Positions 23,705-33,738 of a DNA stretch of 37,087 nt are shown piece after piece (the first letter of the stretch is position 1; every line of letters begins with the position of its first letter). The DNA is from Chromera velia (lineage: Eukaryota; Sar; Chromeraceae). The position numbers and the translations under genes were made by a program. Below the pieces are notes generated by a model, which searched no databases, had not been told where the DNA came from, and was given only the letters and a program-made list of their open reading frames with translations. The stretch covers positions 1-37,087 of the forward strand of contig JAHBMJ010001009.1 of the NCBI GenBank assembly GCA_018398765.1. The letters run 5' to 3'.

Positions 23705-23930
23705 CTGCTGTTGTTCCTGGGCTTGTTGCTGGGCTTGTTGCTGGGCGTGTTGCTGGGCTTGCTGCTGGGCTTGTTGCTGGGCTTGCTGCTAGGCTTGTTA
23801 CTGGGCTTGTTGCTGTGCCTGCTGTTGTGCCTGTTGTGTCTGCTGCTGCGCCGTCTGAAGGTCTGCCTGTGCCTGTGCCAAATCTGTCTGTGACTGTGCA
23901 AGCTGTTGCTGCAAGTTAGTAATTTGCTGC
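23705..23930 (-). repeat. Gln/Ala tandem repeat tract in gag
   Basis: Repeats of CAG/CAA codons with GCC at regular spacing encode QQAQ units. The tract reads as GCTTGTTGCTG repeats on the plus strand and is likely to be unstable in length. Confidence 0.85.
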
Positions 23931-24103
23931 TGTAGCTGCTGGTTGTCTGCCATCTCCTCTTTGCCTCCCTCGAAGAGCTTCTGGAACCACTGATTGACTG
24001 CCTGGTTGGCTGGTAAGGAAGGGTTGAGGTAAACCCTTCCCGATCGTATGGTTTTAGAGATGGCTGCAACGAAAGAGAAACAGAGGCTGTGAAAAAAGAA
24101 CGT

Positions 24104-24116
24104 GCTCTGCTTACCA
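24104..24116 (-). other. Primer-binding site candidate
   Basis: The minus strand reads TGGTAAGCAGAGC starting 12 bases inside the 5' LTR. It resembles the initiator-Met tRNA 3'-end complement used by many Ty3/Gypsy elements (TGGTATCAGAGC), with small differences. Confidence 0.5.
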
Positions 24117-24128
24117 CTTTTATTAGTA

Positions 24129-24542
24129 TGGCTAGCGTGACTGCAGCATGACGACTATCAACTTACGTATAAAGTCTGTGCATCACTGGTTCGGTTCCTT
24201 CTTCCACCTTTTTTATCTTCGAACATTGTATCACAAGACTGTCATACATCTTGCTGTCCATCTTCCAATCTCATTTATTTGTATTTAATTCGCATCTTCT
24301 GTATTTCATCTGTCCAATATAGAAAAGGAAGCTGTATCATCATTTCTGTATGACTTCTTTTCATTTATTGCAATACAGTTTGTTTGTTTAATTCCGTGCA
24401 ACACATTCAAGTGTTGTTTGGAAAGTGTTGTATGGCTCGCGTATACGGCATGCGTCAATCACTCCGGTCCTCCGGGACTGCACTGCTCGCGTCCCCTCAG
24501 CCCAGAGCGTCACCCCGGCCCACTCACCTCTGAGGCCTAACA
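24129..24542 (-). repeat. 5' LTR (element orientation)
   Basis: This 414-bp LTR begins TGGCTAGCGTG and ends GGCCTAACA on the plus strand, matching the copy at 17744-18175. It should contain the element's promoter. It lacks an 18-base AT-rich segment present in the other copy. Confidence 0.93.
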
Positions 24543-25261
24543 CACTACCTAGAAAAGGTTTATACCGTCTAACATGATCATCGAAGTTTTTATTATACAT
24601 ACCGCGTCCCCATATATGAAAGAGGGAACTAGCCGTCTAACAGGTGAATCGAGTCAGGTCTACGCGTCCCACAGGGCGAACTACTAAGGAGCGATCGGGA
24701 TTTATGCCCGTAGGATGGGATAGGATAGGATAGGATTAATGTTCCGGGTTGCCCCGCGGTCCACTGCCGGGCCTCGACTTGCACCGTCGAGAGGTCGCTC
24801 AGTGTAGAAGTTTGCATGGATACTTGCCTTTCCGGGATTGCCGTGAGCAACACATGTACTATAGCTCACGTGTAGGCATGGTGCAACAGTGTATGTATCT
24901 GCAACATATGCGTATATATTTGATTTTTGCTTTATTCCCATACAGATCGCGTCTAACTATACGTACATATTCATGCATGCACTGTCCATATTATTGATTC
25001 ATGGACAGCGCAACATAGCGAAACACATACAAGGAAGTCCGTCTGCAAAAGTCTTGACCGACTATTGCATGCACGAGGTAATATTGGTTGAGAGGAGGAT
25101 TGCTTCTCGAATCATTGAGTCGAGTTGACATGTTGCAAGGCTTCGCAGACCGAGTCAGCACATCTACAGTGAAGCGGTGAGTTTCTGTATTGTCTCCACG
25201 AAAGAGAGAGAAGCACCCATTTGGTTGCAGGAGGTAAAAGCAGAAAGCAAAAGGAAGGACA
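24543..25261. other. Intergenic interval upstream of the EF-hand gene
   Basis: No gene is recognised. It contains copy B of the GATAG-tract repeat (24711-24768). The last few hundred bases must hold the promoter and 5' leader of the EF-hand gene, but I see no clear TATA box. Confidence 0.45.
24711..24768. repeat. GATAG-tract repeat, copy B
   Basis: A pentamer run (GGATA) is followed by TTAATGTTCCGGGTTGCCCC and GGTCCACT, matching copy A at 17681-17743 part for part. This indicates a dispersed repeat family. Confidence 0.65.
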
Positions 25262-26884
25262 ATGACAGACGTCCAACAGGAGTCGACGGACCCTGAGGAG
25301 CTTAAAGTCAGTCCCCAGCTAGGCGGGATGATCTTGAAGGCAGTGCGTGAGGAAACAGAAAACAGTACTCCCGGGCGAAACAAAGAAAAGTGCAACATGC
25401 TTCAAGTTGCCCACAGGGTCTCACACGAGGCCTTCCATGAGCTCGTGCGTCCCGATGTGTCTATATGCAAGTCTTCGTCCTGTTCGGCCCTCGCCGGTTC
25501 TTAATTCACTGGTCCATTCGTTCACTCGATTACTCTCTCACTCACTTGTTGTATCGCTCCACCAATGAGTCAATCAGTCTACCCCTGCGCAAGAGTGACC
25601 TCTCCATGATCTGTATTTGCATCCGTACCTCGTACTTACGTGCCTTCTGCCTGTCCCCATACCTCAACTTGGGGGCCTTATCTGGGGTCCTCCTTCTGCA
25701 TGCACCTGTTGTTCCCTTCACACTGACAGAAATGAGATGACATGGGGCGAGAAGAATAATTGACTGATGTCGTGACATGCCATGACTCCTCTCTCTCTCT
25801 TACTGCAGCGTCAAGAATGGCAGGACGCGTTCAAGCTGATGGCCAAGAAGAGCGGCCTCCTCGCCCCAATGGAGTTGTGCGTCCTCTTGCGCTCTCTCGG
25901 GTGCGTGCGGAGCCTGCCCTCTCCTCCAAATCTTTGTTGCTTCGCCCCTTGTTGTAATGTAGGGCGTTCATCTGCGTATCCCCTTGTGAATGGCTTTCGT
26001 TGTGCATGGGAGGATGCACCTGAGCGTCAATCAATCCGCCGCAGATTTGTCGCTGTGAGGAGAGATGAAACCTAGGGGATTGCAACCTCAGCCAGCACCT
26101 TATTCGAAAATTCTAAGGAGAATGCACGACTTCTTGGGGACACTTGTCCTTCTTAATGTTGCATGCGTTCTGCAGTTCAGTGGTATCTACCTGAGGCCGT
26201 TTGTCTCTTATCAATATGTCCTCTCTCGGTCTCTCTTTCACGCAGGCTCTCTCTCTCTCTGTCTCTCTCTCTATCTGTCTATCTCTCTCTCTCTCACACA
26301 CACATACACACACACATACATACACACGCACGCACGCACGCACGCAGATGCATGTATATGCACACACACGCATCTTGCCCTGCTCCTAGGATCTTACAAC
26401 TTTGACTTCTTTGTTTTCGATGGTCTCCCCCGTCAACCCTGCCTCCCTTCTTTTCTCTCCGCTCCTTCGTGAATGTGCAGACAAGATCCAACGGATGAAG
26501 AACTGGATGAGTACATTGAAGGTCCGTCTCCTTGTTTGTACATGCATCTAGCTGTCTGTTTGGGGTTGCGCTTCAATTTGTCTGTCTGTGATTCTGTGAA
26601 TTTTCTCTTCCCTATTTGTACTTCTTTCAGCCTTTCTCTCTCATCTTCCTTCTTTCCTTACCATCTGCCTTTCTTTCTGTTGTGTGTTCTTCCTTCCTTC
26701 CTTCCTTCCTTCCTTCCTTCCTGTCTTTCTTTCTTTCTTTCTTTTCTTTCTTTCTTTCTTTCTTTCTTTCTTTTTCTTTTCTTTCGTAAATTCTTTCATT
26801 CATTCATTCCGTCTGTACGGGTTACTGCCTTTCTACCTGTCCGGCTGTCCGTCTACATGTCTGCCTTTTTATCTGTCTATTTGC

Positions 26885-26917
<33 letters not shown>

Positions 26918-29099
26918 CATTTCTGTTTTTGCTTGTTTGTTTCTTCCCCTGGAAATCTGCCCATTTCGCGTGACTGCCTGATCGCTTGCCAGCGTTTCGG
27001 TTTGTTCCCGATTGTCTCTCCATCCATCTTTGTATTTGCTGTGTTTGTGTGTCGGTCTGTGTTGTCAGTCTGTACGTGTGTCTGCACCTCTTTTTGTTTC
27101 TGTTGGCAGGTTCGCCTATCGTCTCTATCTGATGTGGGAGCATCCTCTTGATTTCGTCTGTTTCGTCTCTCTGTAGTGAGGTCTTTAAGCGAAAATGGAA
27201 GCGTTTTGGTGGGACGTCGACATATTCGCCCGGTTCTTCTGCCTGCCTAACCCCTCTCCCCCCCCATCCTTCCTTCTTTCTGCGTTCATGAATTCAGAGT
27301 ACCGGGTGTACGCAAAGGGCGGGTTTGAATACGAGGACTTCCTCAGCATCATGGCCAAGAGGGAGGCGGACCACCAGGCCAGACAGAAGCTCAGCGAGGC
27401 CCTGTCTCTGTTCGATAAAGACGGAAACGGTTTCATCAATGTGGAGGAACTCAAACAGCAAATGATGGAGGAGGGGGAGAAGTATACAGGTTGGTGGCCA
27501 GAAGGTTATTCTTCAGAGCATCCTCTCTCTCTCTCTCTCAGACTCGTAGCCTCTTTCACAAAGTGGCCAGTGAATATCATCAACAATTCAGTGTGACGGG
27601 TCTCTCCTTACGTTCTCACCTAGACTTTACGGACTCACTAGAAGTGATCGACGGCAGGCTCTTGAGTTATGACATATCACTCCATCTCTCGGTCTTCCCA
27701 TACCCCTGAAGCTCTGTGTGGCTGTTTGCATGTGCGCGCTCCCTTTCTTTGCAGAAGAGGAGTTCACGGAATTCGTTTCCGAAATCACGGTTGGTTTACT
27801 TATTCGTTTCTTGGTTTGGAAGGTGTGTGGGTTTGTATGTGTAGGTGGTTGTCTCGCTGGGTCCTTGTGTCCTTCCTCCCACGTTCTGTTTTCCAAACCT
27901 TCTGTTTCTTCAAAGTCTTACTCGTGTGGAATAACACTCTCTGTCTGCCTGTCTACCTTTCCGGCCCGCCGGGATGCCTGCCTATCGACTTGCTCAGCCT
28001 TTTCTCGTGTACGACCAACGTTATGCCTTTCCGTCTATCGTCTGGCCAGGTTGCCTGACTGTAAGAAATCTGATCTCCAATTCTTCTTCCCCAATAAATC
28101 TCTTTGTCCATTCCGCCATTATCTTTGTCCATTCTGCAATTGTTAGAGTGTGCTTCTTCTCCTCTCATTTCTTACACGCTGTAACTGAAAAGAACTTTCT
28201 CCTTTTGTATCTCTGGTTATTTGTTTCTTCTTGGACGTGTGAATCGTACGTTTCTTCCTTGAGCCCTTTTCCTGGCCCGCAAGCGACTGCCTCACTTCTT
28301 TGAGCAACACCTGTCTTTTCTTTGTTCCTGTGACGACCAACTCCCTCTCGACGCCCTTTCTCTCCACTAACCCGTCTCCGGTTTGTGATCTGCAGATAAC
28401 TCCGGATGGAATGATCGACTACAGGGAATTCGTGAACGTGTCAGTCAGTCAGTCAGTCAGTCAGTCAGTCGACCTCTCACTGAATCATTCAGTCAGTCGA
28501 CTGATGATACAGTCAGGCAATCAATCTACCAGTTCCACAATGAGGCAACCTGCCAATCAACCAGTGAATGAAACAGTCAATCTGTTTTCATTTCACCTCA
28601 TTTCTTCCCTTCCCTTCCTCCCTGCCCTTCCCCCGTTGGTTTATTTTTTTTCTTTTGTTTTCTTTCTTTCCTTCTTTAGTGAATGCTGCATTCGTTCAAT
28701 CGGTCACGCATGAGTCTGTCAGTCAGGCAATCAATCAAGGAGTCAGTGCTCCACGCTCTTTCAGTGGCTTCTTTCCAAAACGGCCAAGCAAAACGTAGCG
28801 ACGACAATCAAATGACAAGAGTAAATGGTACACAGATGAAGCACAAAGAAGGAAACCAGATGGTCTTGGGGAATCGAGAAGAAAGAGAAGAAGGGGAAAA
28901 AGAAAAACATGTTGGTCATCAAGAAAAAGAAACAAGAAATCAATTGAAGAAGGTCAACATTTTTTTTTCACTAGCTCTTTCTCCTCCAGATCGGTTGGCT
29001 GACTCTGCTCCTATCTCCCTGCAGGCTTTTGAAGAAGTAGTTCATCCACCCCCGGCTGGTACTAGGGCTGGTAATTGGTCCCGAAAAGCTCTGAATTAA
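25262..29099 (+). CDS. Calmodulin-like EF-hand protein
   Basis: Seven exons join with consistent phases: 25262-25306, 25809-25900, 26481-26521, 27298-27489, 27755-27789, 28396-28437 and 29025-29099, giving 173 residues. The architecture follows calmodulin: ELKRQEWQDAFKLM at the first helix, VLLRSLGQDPTDEELDEYI, FEYEDFLSIMAKR, then EALSLFDKDGNGFINVEE. Only this third loop (residues 99-110) is a canonical calcium-binding loop. The first has no acidic ligands, and the second and fourth (TPDGMIDYREF) are degenerate. So it probably binds one calcium, like some myosin light chains or troponin-C-like proteins. The C-terminal exon adds AFEEVVHPPPAG and a basic tail absent from calmodulin; this last exon is the least certain. 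Function beyond calcium-dependent binding is not predictable here. Confidence 0.88.
26240..26345. repeat. (TC)n / (AC)n microsatellite in an intron
   Basis: CT-rich runs pass into CA-rich runs inside the second intron of the EF-hand gene. Confidence 0.9.
26695..26785. repeat. (TTCC)n / (TTTC)n microsatellite in an intron
   Basis: TTCC units pass into TTTC units over about 90 bases in the third intron of the EF-hand gene. This matches the GAAA/TTTC type seen in the PP2A B'' introns. Confidence 0.9.
28438..28473 (+). repeat. (GTCA)n microsatellite at a 5' splice site
   Basis: The sixth intron of the EF-hand gene starts GTGTCAGTCAGTCAG and continues as GTCA units to 28473. The repeat starts two bases after the donor GT. 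It parallels the repeat at the PP2A B'' donor at 6649. Confidence 0.85.
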
Positions 29100-29260
29100 A
29101 AGACGAATCCATAAAAAAAAAATATATCATTTCTGGTATTGTGTTCAGTGTTTATTCGAACCGGGTACTGTAGACCTTAACATTACAATGAGCGGGAACG
29201 CACTAAAGAATTTTCAAAAGCTAATTTAAAAAAAAAAGAGGAGGTGAGGTGAGAGTTGTT

Positions 29261-30576
29261 TCTAAAAATTTAAGCTAGACGCCGGCTAAAGAAAAAAAAA
29301 CAAGAAAGATCCCCCTAAACCCTAGCTCCAACCCTATCACCGCGTATTTGGAAGTAATTGGGATAATTGGAATGCCCAATTGGGAATTTGGAATCCCAAA
29401 TTCCCAATTCGGAGCAATTTGAAAACATTTTTTTCAATGTGAAAAACTTAATGTACAAAGATGTATTTTTATGTATAATATTTTGAAACTCAAAGATTTC
29501 AAATCTGAACACCAATTAGCTTTACATAAACATTAAATAAAAGAAAAAGACAATTGGACTCAGAAATTTGGATTTCCAATTGGAAATCCAACTTTCCAAT
29601 TGGAAATCACATACGTTTTGAATTGGAATTTTTCCAATTACATGGAATCCAATTGGAACCAATTGGAAACATTTTTTTTTTATGTCAAAAACTTTGTTTA
29701 CGGACTTCTTGTAGTGCCCAGAGACTAGTCAAATAGTGTTAAACCTTTGTGTAAACATAGTTTTTAATATTTTAAACAATAAGTTAAAGAAGAAAAAAAT
29801 AATTGGAATTTGGAAATTAGATTTCTAATTGGAATCCAATTCATTTTCCAATTCAAAACGTATGTAATTTCTAATTGGAAAATTGGATTTCCAATTGGAA
29901 ATCCAAAATTCCAAATTTCCAATCTAGGGGTATCACAGAGAAAAAAAAAATAAATAACTCTCTTTGTCAAATACTTTTTTTTTTCTTTTTTTTTGTCTAA
30001 AACAACTGTTGTTTAGCTGTTACACGGGTGTTGCACAAGTATTGCAAGGTGTTGCAGGCTTAAAAAAAAAAAATAAATAAAAAGAAAAAAAAAGTAGATA
30101 ACTCGTTTTTCTAGAGATTTTTTTTTTTTTGTGACATATCTAGTTTCCAATTGTATTTGTTTTAGGTTTAATGTTTATGTAAAGCTAATTGGTGTTCTAA
30201 TTTGAAATTTAAGTCAAACCTTTGAGTCTAAATTGCTCCAAATTGGGAATTTGGGATTCCAAATTCCCAATTGGGCATTCCAATTGGCCCAATTACTCCC
30301 AAATGCGATAGGGAAACCCCTTTACTATAGCCCTTTTAATAATTTTTTTTTTTTTCAGTCAAACAACTGTTGTTCAAGTGTTGCACAAGTGTTAATTGTT
30401 TATGACTTTGTGTGTTGCACATGCAAGTGTTGTTTATGTTGCACGACTGTTGTTAAGTGTTGTTTATAGGGTTAAAAAGTAAGAAAAAAAAAAAAAATCT
30501 TCTCAATACCTAGCTCAAATCGCTTAATTATTTTTTTTCTCTTCTTTTTTCTTTAGCCGGCGCATAGAATTTAGGA
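29261..30576. mobile_element. Foldback-type element with nested inverted repeats, non-coding
   Basis: Outer ends carry GCCGGCTAAAG at 29281-29291 and its complement at 30551-30561. Further inside, 29343-29420 is an almost perfect reverse complement of 30230-30307, and 29501-29537 of about 30167-30205. A separate inner pair (about 29551-29660 and 29805-29928) consists of AATTGG/CCAATT words including ACGTTTTGAATTGG and its complement. The space 29930-30160 holds poly-A/T runs and AACAACTGTTGTT, which recurs near 30361. No protein-coding frame is visible. This fits a foldback or large MITE-like element. Exact borders and target-site duplication are not certain. Confidence 0.75.
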
Positions 30577-31801
30577 ATTCAAACATGATTGATTAGTAAT
30601 TTAGTAGATATATACTAGCTGGAGCAGTGACCAGGATAGAAGGAAGAGACGAAAGACGCATAGGCCAGACGCTAGGAACAAACTTTAAGTCAATGCCCCC
30701 CCCCGCTATTCAAGCTTCTGAAAAACGAGTGCAACACAAAGCTAGACTCGAAACCTAGCTCGAAATTTGATTGAGTAAAAAACATGTATGCTGTGAGGGC
30801 AGAATCCAGAAGTCGGAACCTAGGTCGGAATAATTAAGAACAGAGATCCCTTCTGTAGAACAGAACTTGAATTCAAATTCAATGAACCTAATTCAAGACT
30901 CGGGAAGTCGATCCAAAGTTCAGGAAAAGACGTGTGCGTACGAAAACTTGCGAGGGACAGGGAGACAAAAGATCCAGGCCAAAATTATGAACCGTTCAGT
31001 TCAAAAACCCGTCTCCATCTTTTATCCGGCACGTCAAAATTTTTCAGACAAATGATCGACCCTGGAGACTCACTCGCTCATTGCCTTGATCCCAATGTAT
31101 GCCGCGCAGCACACCCCATGCATGATTGACATGAGGGCACTGAAAACAGCAAATCAAATAACGTCCATGAACCGAATGCGCCCGTCCAGTTGTGATGTTC
31201 GCGGCCTGTCGCAACCAGACGCACAGCCAATCAGCCTATCAGATGGGCAGTCAGGCACAAAACGAAGAGCAGGGGGCAGGAAGGAAGAACGGAAGGAATG
31301 AGAAAAGAGGGAGAAAGGGGAAGACTGAGTCACAGTCTGGTCTTGCGAAACGAAGAAAACAGTCTGTCCTGTTAGTCAGACAACTGAAATGAGAGGACAT
31401 AGATTTGCGTGTGAGGTTTCCGACGCCACTTGCCCAATCGCCCATTCATTCCTCGAATTAATTTCAGACCACAAAGGAAAAAAGAACCCAACTTTCCCCA
31501 TCAGACAGCCGTCGCACACCCCCTCGACATGCAGCCTGACATGACAGCTCTCCCCCTTCAAGGCCCTCCACGGGAAGAATGAACAACTCTCTGCCTCCTC
31601 TTCTTCATGCAAGAAAAGCCTCTCTCATGCATTGATCCTCAACATGAGTCTCTCTTCTTTTTTCTGTTGCCCCTCTTCTTCGTCCTTGGACGGGCGTTTG
31701 ATGAGACTTGAGACAACATCCGGACAAAAACAGGGATTGCAATTCGACCCCCTCCCGCCCCCTTGTGTGTGTGTGTGTGTGTTTGTGGGTCGAAGGGGGG
31801 G
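30577..31801. other. Intergenic region without recognised genes
   Basis: No convincing gene is visible. The DNA from 30600 to 31600 has short frames without recognisable motifs. The stretch just below 31802 lies downstream of the FAM210-like stop and should contain its 3' end; a CA/GT run is present at about 31765-31790 (GT on the plus strand), which is just inside the non-coding 3' part. Confidence 0.45.
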
Positions 31802-32752
31802 TTATGATGGAGACGGAGGCGTTGTTTCTTTTCCGTGGGCCGGAGCTCCTGCAGCCTTTCTTGACACTTCTGCGGAGACTGAAGTGGGCGAGGAAGGGGA
31901 AGAGGAGGAGGCGCTACTCGTCCCCTTCCGTCGGGTGAACCGACTGGCGACGGCACTCGCCAGCCGCCCCCCTCCCCTTCCCCTGAGCACCCGAGCCACA
32001 AAAGGCGTGAGTCCAATCGCCACCACTGCCCTCACGGGCTCCACAATCTTCGTACCGATCCACGCCAGCAGCAGGCGACCCCAGGCAGAATCCACTCCCT
32101 CCAACTTTGACATGGGGATGTGGCCCTCCAGATGGAACCTTTCAACCAGCTGAGCAGCGTGCTCCTTTGTGAACAATCCTTGACTAACAGCCCCATACAG
32201 GCCGGCAAGGGTCCCAAGATAAACAGCGACATACGTTCCCACACCATACCACCCATACTTTTTCCACAACCCCATAATGCCGTGTGCCGCCTTGGTGCTG
32301 TTCTTTTTGAACCGCTCCTGGAGATCTTTGAACCTCTGTCGCCTGAGGTGCAGTGCACCTCTGAACCTTTGGGAATTGAAACGCATTCTTTGGAACCACG
32401 AAGACGCACGATCCCTCATCAGTTGGGTGTTCATCTGATAACGGATACGAGACGCCGAAGCCCTGTCCTGAAGTCGAGAGAGCTGTTTGCGCATCGTCAC
32501 GGAAAGAAATTCACGGGTGGAGGGTAGGACCAGCCGCTTTCGGGCAGCTCGCTGGTGCTGTGCGATTTTGGATCCGGTTTCGGTTGCATGCTTTTTTGCA
32601 GAGAGAATCCATCTGGAGGTGTTCAGCAGGCGATACGGCTGATACACGCTTGGTGCAGTACCAAACCTCTGGGTGAAGACATTTGTGGGAGAGCCCGGCA
32701 GAAATCGAACCTGTGAGGCAAAAAGCCGTGATGAAAGAAGGCGGGAGGCCAT
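31802..32752 (-). CDS. FAM210/DUF1279-family mitochondrial protein
   Basis: This is a single-exon frame of 316 residues. The first 45 or so residues are rich in Arg, Ser and Leu with almost no acidic residues, typical of a mitochondrial presequence. A basic region with many Arg and Lys follows to about residue 160. The conserved core, about 161-256, starts MGLWKKYGWYGVGTYVAVY with a membrane segment at about 170-190 and continues through FTKEHAAQLVERF to VRAVVAIGLTPFVARVL, matching the DUF1279 domain of FAM210A/B. The tail after 257 is Gly/Arg then Ser/Pro-rich low complexity. FAM210 proteins act at the mitochondrial inner membrane. The ATG at 32752 is chosen because it begins the targeting peptide. 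GC-rich DNA near 33060-33110 lies upstream and may hold the promoter. Confidence 0.82.
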   Translation of the reverse strand: MASRLLSSRLFASQVRFLPGSPTNVFTQRFGTAPSVYQPYRLLNTSRWILSAKKHATETGSKIAQHQRAARKRLVLPSTREFLSVTMRKQLSRLQDRASASRIRYQMNTQLMRDRASSWFQRMRFNSQRFRGALHLRRQRFKDLQERFKKNSTKAAHGIMGLWKKYGWYGVGTYVAVYLGTLAGLYGAVSQGLFTKEHAAQLVERFHLEGHIPMSKLEGVDSAWGRLLLAWIGTKIVEPVRAVVAIGLTPFVARVLRGRGGGRLASAVASRFTRRKGTSSASSSSPSSPTSVSAEVSRKAAGAPAHGKETTPPSPS

Positions 32753-33388
32753 CTCAAAAACAAAATCCTGCCCGGGTGCTCGACGGAGACCCTAACGAGT
32801 GAGAGACAGGAAGTCACAATTCACGAATTACGGGACCTGGCTGGTTGGTAAGTTTGCCAGATCTACCTGGACGCGCGGTCACGACTCTTCTGCTGCAACA
32901 TGCTTCTGCATTCTGCCATCGACGGACCTACTGCGCGATGCGGGATGCAATGAGACATCAGCCTCAGCTAGTGCACAAAACCAAGTCGATCACTGCTGCA
33001 AGACGTCTGACCTTCTCCTGAATGCATGAAGACAAGAGAAGAATTAAGAGGCGGCACGCGGAACTTGCGCGAGCGAGCCGCCCGCGGCGCCGCCTTTATG
33101 CGCCTGCAGTTAATTTTGTGCAATTAACAGTTTATGCAACATGCATTCCAACGTACAACAGACTTCATTCAATGACATGATTGATACCTGCCTGCATAAC
33201 ACTGGTCAATTCTCATTCATGTTGTTTGACACGTGGACTGTCGTATGCCACTTTATCTGTTTAGTCAAAATCACGAAATGCCGACTACCACGAACACGTT
33301 GGAAATCACCAAACAACACCTTCCACTCAAGGATTACCCTTCAGACTATATACCTTTGAAGCCTCATGAATAGAACGTCCCAGGCAGC
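32753..33388. promoter_or_regulatory. 5' region of the FAM210-like gene
   Basis: It lies upstream of the minus-strand FAM210-like start. A compact GC-rich stretch at about 33047-33100 with GGCGGC and GCCGCC words stands out against AT-rich DNA on either side. No TATA box is clear. The promoter assignment is inference from position. Confidence 0.35.
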
Positions 33389-33738
33389 ATGGCAGATGCC
33401 CACCATTCGATTGTTGCTGCTTCCCTCAGGACAGCCGAAGAAGAACAGAAAAGGGAACTCGGTACGTGCTCCTGCAGTGGAAAAAGGGGGGGGCGGGAAC
33501 GGTGCAGGTCTAGGGTGCAGATGCTGGGGGAGGCAAAGGAAATATATGCCTCCCTCAGGGAGTTCCTAGGGATTACCATCACCAGTAAGGCTGTGGTCAA
33601 CTCAATTTCCCAGATCCCGTCCCTTCTCTCTGGCTGGACTCTCCTAACCCCTCCGAACACCAGGGTTGTCGCCGCGCTTGAAATTAAAATCCAGTCAGCC
33701 TTCCTTTTTTTTTTATTTTCCACTTTTTTGGTCCCTTA
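33389..33738 (+). pseudogene. Unrecognised open frame cut off by the MITE
   Basis: A frame from 33389 starts MADAHHSIVAASLRTAEEEQ and runs in one piece up to the edge of the MITE, with helical stretches such as LGEAKEIYASLREFLGIT. It runs into the T-rich flank where the 654-bp element begins, which suggests an insertion near or in a former exon. A possible donor (GTACGT) occurs at about 33462. I recognise no domain. It might be an upstream part of the kinase-like gene starting near 34613, but there is no direct link. Confidence 0.3.

Larger units (their letters stand above)
22732..24060 (-). pseudogene. Gag-like capsid/nucleocapsid protein
   Basis: The frame starts around 24060 or at the ATG at 23953 (MADNQQ). 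Order: a Gln/Ala coiled-coil tract (23930-23705), the capsid-like retrotransposon gag domain (DVDLTKLKNLDIRTI, DPDRDCPVEWWEMFEAKA, then WLAQESKKRLTFQQLKDAF, about 23690-23150), a Gly/Arg-rich RGG segment near 23000-22900, and a degenerate CCHC zinc knuckle near 22815-22770 in which the His position is Tyr. Stops interrupt the Gln/Ala tract three times, the post-capsid linker twice and the zinc knuckle once. Gag ends at a TAG shortly after the frameshift site. Confidence 0.85.
17744..24542 (-). mobile_element. Ty3/Gypsy LTR retrotransposon, full-length but degenerate
   Basis: The element runs on the minus strand and is 6.8 kb from LTR to LTR. Order in element orientation: LTR (24542-24129), primer-binding-site candidate, gag, protease, RT, RNase H, integrase with chromodomain-like tail, polypurine tract, LTR (18175-17744). 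Protease-RT-RNase H-integrase order is the Ty3/Gypsy signature. LTRs start and end with TG...CA. No matching target-site duplication is visible at the outer borders. Gag and pol carry many in-frame stops, and the RT active site is altered, so the copy cannot transpose on its own. Confidence 0.95.

Noticed and set aside
23705..23930. TAA/TAG as reassigned Gln codons
   Set aside because: Stops at Gln-like positions in gag suggested this, but the Tctex1 gene ends at TAG and the EF-hand gene at TAA in the expected places. Retrotransposon decay is simpler.
17739..24547. Target-site duplication around the LTR element
   Set aside because: The bases outside the left LTR (TTGGTA) and outside the right LTR (CACTAC) do not match.
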